Part shown: in pieces, positions 33,590 through 37,907 of the stretch
How the letters are laid out: every line of letters starts with the position of its first letter
How positions within the stretch are numbered: the first letter of the stretch is position 1
NCBI GenBank assembly: GCA_035384605.1
Contig: DAOOIV010000051.1
Coordinates: 1 to 37,907, forward strand
Source: Phycisphaerae bacterium
GTDB taxonomy: Bacteria; Planctomycetota; Phycisphaerae; UBA1845; PWPN01
DNA: 37,907 bases
Direction of reading: 5' to 3'
The notes under the pieces: generated by a model
Database searches by the model: none
What the model was told of the DNA's origin: nothing
The model's input: the letters and a program-made list of their open reading frames with translations, nothing else
Position numbers and translations under genes: made by a program

Positions 33590-35089
33590 ATGGACTCCCC
33601 GACGCAAAGCGTTTTTATTAAACCTGGTTCGCTGCCAGGCACTCTCCCGTTGCGGGCTCATCTTCGGCTGGTCAAACCCGAATCAGCGGCACCGGCCGTT
33701 GGTCGCACCTGGTTTGGTACGTTCGGCAATACGCTCCTTGAGATGCCCTGGATGCTCTGGAGCGCCTTTGATGTGGCGATTCTGTCGCTTGGTTTGTATC
33801 TGGCCTATCACACGCTGGTTTGGACGCCGACGGGCGGCTGGGTTCCCTTCACCTGGTGGCAGATGTGTCTGGTTCAGGCGCCTGCCATGGTCGTTGCGGG
33901 GCTGGTCTTCGGGCTTTACGAGCAGAAGACGCTGCTTCGCCGATCGCGTATTCTGGCCCGTTCTTTTCTGACGGCGGCGACGGCGGCAGCTCTGACGTAT
34001 ATCATCATCTACTTCCTGATGTACTCGATCTACAGTCGCCGGGTGATGCTCCTGGCGATGGCCAGCTACCTTGCCCTGGCCCCGACTTTCCGCCTGATGG
34101 TTTGCTCCGCTGTCAACCGTTACAGTCGCAAATTCGTGATTGTCGGCACGGATCGCAAGTCGCAGTTGTCGCCGGATTGCCAAGGCGACGGCCTGTCAAA
34201 ACGATACCAACTGGTCGGATACGTCAGCACTGACGCTCTGGAGGTCGGCCGCACGATCGGCAAGCACCCGGTGCTGGGCACGGTGGACGAAATCGAGCAA
34301 ATCTGCCTGGAGAATCAGGTGGATGAGGTGGTCGTCGGGCGGGTCGCGTCAAAGAATCCGTGGACCGTGGACAAGGCCCTGCGTTGCCTCAAGATCGGCT
34401 GCCGGGTAACGAATCTCTCGACCTTCTACGAGGACGTGCTCAGCGAGGTGCCCGCAACACTGCTCGAGCCGAACTGGTTCCTTTTTGCCGACTTCAAGCA
34501 CTACCATGAGGCCCAGCTCATCATGAAGCGGGCCATGGACATCGTCCTGGCGACCATCGGGCTGATTCTGACACTGCCGTTCTGGCCGTTGGTTGCGCTG
34601 TTGATCAAGCTCGACAGTCCCGGACCGGTCTTCTACAGCCAAGCGCGCGTGGGCCTGCTGGGGCGCCACTTTCGGCTTTACAAGTTCCGGACCATGCGGG
34701 TTGGTTCAGAGAAGAACGGCCACGCCTGGGCGGCGATCAATGATCCGCGCGTGACCCGTGTGGGGCGCTACTTGCGAAAACTCCGCATCGACGAGCTGCC
34801 GCAGTTGGTCAACATCCTGACGGGGACGATGTCCGTCGTGGGTCCGCGCCCCGAGCAGCCAGAGTTTGTCGATGAACTGGCGGCCAGGATTCGCTTTTAC
34901 AACGAGCGCCACGTGGTCAAACCAGGGCTGACCGGATGGGCCCAGATCAACTATCGCTACGGTGCCAGCGTCGAGGACGCACAGCGCAAGCTTCAGCTTG
35001 ATCTCTGGTACATCAAGCACATGTGCATCGAGCTGGACCTGACGATCCTGCTCCGCACGCTGGGAACCCTGTTCATCGGTTCCCGGTAG
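33590..35089 (+). CDS. polyprenyl-phosphate glycosylphosphotransferase (initiating)
   Basis: The 499-residue protein has four to five membrane segments in its first 170 residues and a nucleotide-fold-like middle part starting KFVIVGTDRK. A further membrane helix near 315-340 leads into the catalytic bacterial sugar transferase domain: SPGPVFYSQARVG, LYKFRTMRV, LRKLRIDELPQLVNIL, MSVVGPRPEQPEF and KPGLTGWAQINYRYG. It would transfer sugar-1-phosphate to undecaprenyl phosphate, the first step of lipid-linked repeat synthesis. The ending YGASVEDAQRKLQLDLWYIK resembles, from memory, the PEP-CTERM/exosortase-associated subgroup (EpsB_2). ATG 33590 has AGGGG at 33577-33581. It probably starts the polymer built by the genes at 505-20963, although it lies 12 kb away. 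Confidence 0.93.
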   Translation: MDSPTQSVFIKPGSLPGTLPLRAHLRLVKPESAAPAVGRTWFGTFGNTLLEMPWMLWSAFDVAILSLGLYLAYHTLVWTPTGGWVPFTWWQMCLVQAPAMVVAGLVFGLYEQKTLLRRSRILARSFLTAATAAALTYIIIYFLMYSIYSRRVMLLAMASYLALAPTFRLMVCSAVNRYSRKFVIVGTDRKSQLSPDCQGDGLSKRYQLVGYVSTDALEVGRTIGKHPVLGTVDEIEQICLENQVDEVVVGRVASKNPWTVDKALRCLKIGCRVTNLSTFYEDVLSEVPATLLEPNWFLFADFKHYHEAQLIMKRAMDIVLATIGLILTLPFWPLVALLIKLDSPGPVFYSQARVGLLGRHFRLYKFRTMRVGSEKNGHAWAAINDPRVTRVGRYLRKLRIDELPQLVNILTGTMSVVGPRPEQPEFVDELAARIRFYNERHVVKPGLTGWAQINYRYGASVEDAQRKLQLDLWYIKHMCIELDLTILLRTLGTLFIGSR

Positions 35090-35190
35090 AGTCCTCGCCG
35101 GCGGATCACGGTTGACCGAACCCTGAACCCTTCTTCGCCAACTTCACCCTTGCCGGCGGGCATCCGATAACATGTTGAGAGGACCCAGGC

Positions 35191-36615
35191 ATGAACAAAA
35201 GCATTCTTCTGGTCAACCCGCCGGCGGAGGTTCCCCGCGAGTGCTACGACACGCCGGATTATCCGGCGATCGGCATCGCGTCGGTGGCGGGTTACCTGAT
35301 CAAGAACGGAGTGGAATGCTCCGTCATCGACGGGAAGCTGAGCCGACTCAGCGTGGACGACACGATTCAGGAGATTATCGGGCGTCGGCCGCGAATCCTT
35401 GGTCTGACGGCGATGACTCACATGATCGTCACCGCCCACAGGATTGCCTCTGCGGTCAAGGCCCAATGTCCCGATACCATCATCGTCCTTGGCGGCTTCC
35501 ACGCCAGTTTTCTGCCTGAGCGAACCCTTCGGGAGTTTCCGAGCTTCGACTACATTGTGGTCGGCGAGGGCGAGATTGCATTCCACAAGTTCGTGCGGGC
35601 GGTCTTCGACGGCGGTGATCCCGCCGAGATCCAGGGAATCGCCGGCCGTCGTGGAGGAGCGATTCGAGTCAACGGCCGGGGCGAGATTGCGGATAACCTT
35701 GATGACCTCGGCATGCCGGCCTGGGAACTGTTTCCGCGTGCGCGCATGTACCCGGTGATGAGCCAGCGCGGTTGCCCGTTCGGATGCAACTTCTGCAGCC
35801 GACCATATGGTCGCAAGGTCCGCCGCCGGAGCGTGCCCCACGTCATTGCCGAGATCAAACGCAACATCGAACAGTTCGGTTGCACTGTCACCGACTTCTA
35901 TGATGAGACTTTCACGGTCAACAAGAAGCACGCCGCCGAGCTGTGCAGGGCCATCATTGCCGAGGGAATCAACCGCAAGGTCCGTTTCTGGGCTTACGTG
36001 CACGCCAACACCATCGACCTGCCGACGGCCAGGCTGCTCAAGGAGGCCAACTTCAGCAGCGTTGGTTTCGGGGTGGAATCCGGCAATCCGCAGATCATGG
36101 CGCGCATGAAAAAGAACGTCGGGCCGGAGGATGTGCTGCGCGCCGCCCGCGTGCTGCGAGAGGCCGGGCTCGACTTTGCCGCGTATTTCATCATCGGTCA
36201 TCCCAACGAGACCCGCGAAACAGCCTGGGACACCATCCGTCTGGCCGCGAAGGTCAACCCCAACTCGGTGGCCATCGGTCTGATGGTGCCGTACCCCGGC
36301 TCGGAGATCTGGGAGCTGGCTACTCACGGCCAGGGCGGCTACAAGCTGATCGGTGTCAACTGGGAAGACTTCAACAAGCAGATCGGCAACGCCCTGGAAT
36401 TGGAGAACCTCCCCCGCCGGACCATGGAGCGCCTCCAGCTCCAGGGATATCTCTACGTCTACCTGCGCAACCTGCGCTTCCGTGAGATGTTCGAGGCCAT
36501 CTGGATCAACCGCAAACGCATCGCCTTCATTCTCCGCAAGCTCATCCGCCCCTCCCGCCGCGTGGCCAGTAGCTCGTGGCTGGAGCCCTCGCGGCAAACG
36601 TTACCCGCAACTTGA
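35191..36615 (+). CDS. B12-binding-domain radical SAM protein
   Basis: The 474-residue protein starts with a cobalamin-binding-like Rossmann domain at about residues 5-140 (ILLVNPPAEVPR, LGGFHASFLPE, VVGEGE). The DxHxxG motif for base-off B12 is not evident, as in many relatives. The radical SAM core follows, with C195-x3-C199-x2-C202 for the 4Fe-4S cluster, then DFYDETFTVN, VGFGVESGN and AYFIIGHPNET. The C-terminal 100 residues are helical and basic. AGAGGA at 35178-35183 precedes ATG 35191. It lies directly downstream of the initiating sugar transferase, about 100 bases away, so it may modify a sugar or lipid of that pathway, for instance by methylation. The substrate is unknown. Confidence 0.9.
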   Translation: MNKSILLVNPPAEVPRECYDTPDYPAIGIASVAGYLIKNGVECSVIDGKLSRLSVDDTIQEIIGRRPRILGLTAMTHMIVTAHRIASAVKAQCPDTIIVLGGFHASFLPERTLREFPSFDYIVVGEGEIAFHKFVRAVFDGGDPAEIQGIAGRRGGAIRVNGRGEIADNLDDLGMPAWELFPRARMYPVMSQRGCPFGCNFCSRPYGRKVRRRSVPHVIAEIKRNIEQFGCTVTDFYDETFTVNKKHAAELCRAIIAEGINRKVRFWAYVHANTIDLPTARLLKEANFSSVGFGVESGNPQIMARMKKNVGPEDVLRAARVLREAGLDFAAYFIIGHPNETRETAWDTIRLAAKVNPNSVAIGLMVPYPGSEIWELATHGQGGYKLIGVNWEDFNKQIGNALELENLPRRTMERLQLQGYLYVYLRNLRFREMFEAIWINRKRIAFILRKLIRPSRRVASSSWLEPSRQTLPAT

Positions 36616-36741
36616 CGGCGCCAATGCCCAGGCTTGCGATAACGAGAGGGGGCCCAAGCAAATGCTTTTGTCCACCGGGGACTGTTTCTCTACAATACCG
36701 CTATCCGTGTCCTGCATTGATGGTGCCTGGAGATTCTCGAC

Positions 36742-37431
36742 GTGTCCGCAAGAACCGGCGGTCATCACGGGTCGGTTGGCAAGCAGGTGGTGCTGCCGTG
36801 GGGGCAGTCGATTCGCATCTGCGCGGCGGGGATCCGCACGCGGCCGGGGCGGTCGCTACTGACGCTGGCCGGGGTAGTGCTGGCGGTGGCTTTCATGGCC
36901 GGGGTGATGACCTCGGCGCGGCTGGCCGACGCGATCGTCCGGACCGGCGACACCAACACCGTTTTCGCCCTGGCCCGAAGTACGGGCATCGACCTGGGCA
37001 GCGAAACCGCGCGGCTCAACCAGCAGCGCCGCAACACCTGGCTTGCCGGACTGTCGATTCTGGTGGCCACCGTTGGCATCGCCAATTCCGTTCTGATGAG
37101 CGTCACCGAGCGATTCCGTGAGATCGGGACCATGAAATGTCTCGGAGCGATCGACTCGTTCGTGGTACGTCTGTTTTTTCTGGAGAGTGCCTTCGCGGGG
37201 ATGATCGGTTCTGCCGTCGGGGCCGTGCTGGGCATTCTCCTGGCGACGGTTCGCATCGCGGTGGCGGTGGGCCCGGCGGCGATTCCGCTGGGGACGTTGG
37301 CGATTGACGCTTTGCAGATCCTTGCCGCCGCGTTGGTCGTCGGTACGCTGATCACCATTCTGGCCGCGATCTACCCGGCTTACGTCGCCGCCCGGATGCA
37401 GCCGGTGGAGGCCTTGAGGGTCGAGGAATGA
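36742..37431 (+). CDS. compact FtsX/MacB-type ABC permease
   Basis: The 229-residue protein has the typical ends of MacB/LolC-type permeases: first helix at about 37-57, then helices at about 99-121, 146-172 and 189-213. The coupling stretch ERFREIGTMKCLGA lies at 123-136, and the ending YPAYVAARMQPVEALR is characteristic. Between helices one and two there are only about 40 residues, whereas MacB-like permeases usually carry a periplasmic domain of some 200 residues there. It could be a natural short form or an internal deletion. GTG 36742 has GGAG at 36729-36732. The following ATPase gene begins at or within a few bases of its stop, so the two very likely form one transporter. Confidence 0.85.
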   Translation: MSARTGGHHGSVGKQVVLPWGQSIRICAAGIRTRPGRSLLTLAGVVLAVAFMAGVMTSARLADAIVRTGDTNTVFALARSTGIDLGSETARLNQQRRNTWLAGLSILVATVGIANSVLMSVTERFREIGTMKCLGAIDSFVVRLFFLESAFAGMIGSAVGAVLGILLATVRIAVAVGPAAIPLGTLAIDALQILAAALVVGTLITILAAIYPAYVAARMQPVEALRVEE

Positions 37432-37433
37432 GC

Positions 37434-37907
37434 ATGCCATCTGACCGGGCCGACAGCATCATCCGCACCCGCGACGTGAGAAAGGTCTACGTCAGGGGGT
37501 GCCAGCGGGTCGAGGCGTTGCGAGGCGTGACCATCGACATCGCCGCAGGCGAGTACATTTCGATCATGGGCCCCAGCGGTTCGGGCAAGAGCACCTTCTT
37601 CAACATGGTCGGCGGCCTCGACAAGCCCACCAGCGGCCAGGTCTACATCGATGAGGTGGATATCGCCCAGCTCGACGTATACGAGTTAGCCTGGCTGCGC
37701 TGCCGCAAGATCGGTTATATTTTCCAGACCTTCAACCTTATTCCGGTGATGACTGCCTTGGAAAACGTCACCTTGCCGATGATCTTCGCGGGGTTGAACA
37801 GCGATGAAGCTCGCGAGAAAGGCGCGGAGTTACTCAGGATCATCGGCTTGGGCGATCGCCTCGAACACCGTCCGTTTGAGCTCTCGGGGGGCCAGCAGCA
37901 GCGTGTG
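37434..37907 (+). CDS. LolD/MacB-like ABC ATPase, cut by the window end
   Basis: The first 158 residues are present and in frame to the last base. Walker A is GPSGSGKST at 46-54 (Lys52), the Q-loop Gln is at about residue 98 (IFQTFNLIPVMTALENV, typical of the LolD/MacB branch), and the signature SGGQQQRV is at 151-158; Walker B lies beyond the edge. ATG 37434 is preferred because GAGGA at 37423-37427 is six bases upstream. ATG 37428, which overlaps the permease stop (ATGA), is the alternative. It should power the short permease next to it, moving lipid or lipoprotein-like cargo or driving an envelope protein mechanically; the cargo is unknown. Confidence 0.92.
   Translation, partial: MPSDRADSIIRTRDVRKVYVRGCQRVEALRGVTIDIAAGEYISIMGPSGSGKSTFFNMVGGLDKPTSGQVYIDEVDIAQLDVYELAWLRCRKIGYIFQTFNLIPVMTALENVTLPMIFAGLNSDEAREKGAELLRIIGLGDRLEHRPFELSGGQQQRV

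Noticed and set aside
34993..36597. 534-residue reverse-strand frame
   Set aside because: It is antisense to the radical SAM gene, whose Cys cluster and domains are unambiguous.

Overview
The window is GC-rich bacterial DNA, apparently a chromosomal segment of a planctomycete-like organism, perhaps class Phycisphaerae. This is inference. It rests on the pseudopilin-like gene at 21585-22556 (an FTLIE-type leader plus a C-terminal ADGHG signature, a combination very common in Planctomycetota), on the large secreted CsgG/propeller-type proteins, and on the style of the exopolysaccharide genes. No rRNA, tRNA, insertion sequence or CRISPR array was found. Nearly everything lies on the + strand; the one convincing - strand gene is a lipoprotein at 32481-33287.

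Region 1 (1-504) carries no gene. It holds three copies of a 49-bp unit built from two alternating palindromes with the same core, then two copies of a 39-bp hairpin element, a weak promoter candidate and the leader of the first gene. Region 2 (505-20963) is a 20-kb run of 13 co-directional genes for a surface polysaccharide. Many are joined by ATGA/GTGA or short overlaps. In order: methyltransferase, Wzt-like ABC ATPase, GT2, GT4, polysaccharide deacetylase, GNAT acetyltransferase, Cys-less asparagine-synthase homologue, GT4-like, GT4, GT4, O-antigen polymerase/ligase, GT4, AsnB with Cys2, GT4, and a CapK/PaaK-type adenylate-forming enzyme (15 products counting the closely spaced ones). The likely product is a glycan decorated by methyl, acyl and amide groups. 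No flippase or Wzm permease is visible.

Region 3 (20964-23044) holds a hairpin at the operon end, a possible promoter and folded leader, a solitary pseudopilin-like gene, and a 488-nt gene-free stretch with four perfect hairpins. Region 4 (23045-32296) is the least familiar part. It encodes an ECF sigma factor, a zinc-finger membrane anti-sigma factor, an unknown beta-sandwich/Rossmann-like protein, a secreted CsgG-like protein with two similar halves, and a giant (about 1,839 aa) secreted protein with CsgG-like, TPR-like, beta-propeller-like and PDZ-like parts. These look like one regulated cell-envelope module and are the best candidate for an undescribed system.

Region 5 (32297-37907) has a convergent lipoprotein gene, the polyprenyl-phosphate glycosylphosphotransferase that would start polysaccharide synthesis (placed 12 kb from the glycosyltransferases), a B12-binding-type radical SAM protein, an unusually short FtsX/MacB-type permease, and its LolD/MacB-like ATPase, which is cut by the window edge. 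All functional calls come from reading motifs by eye; no database search or structure prediction was run.
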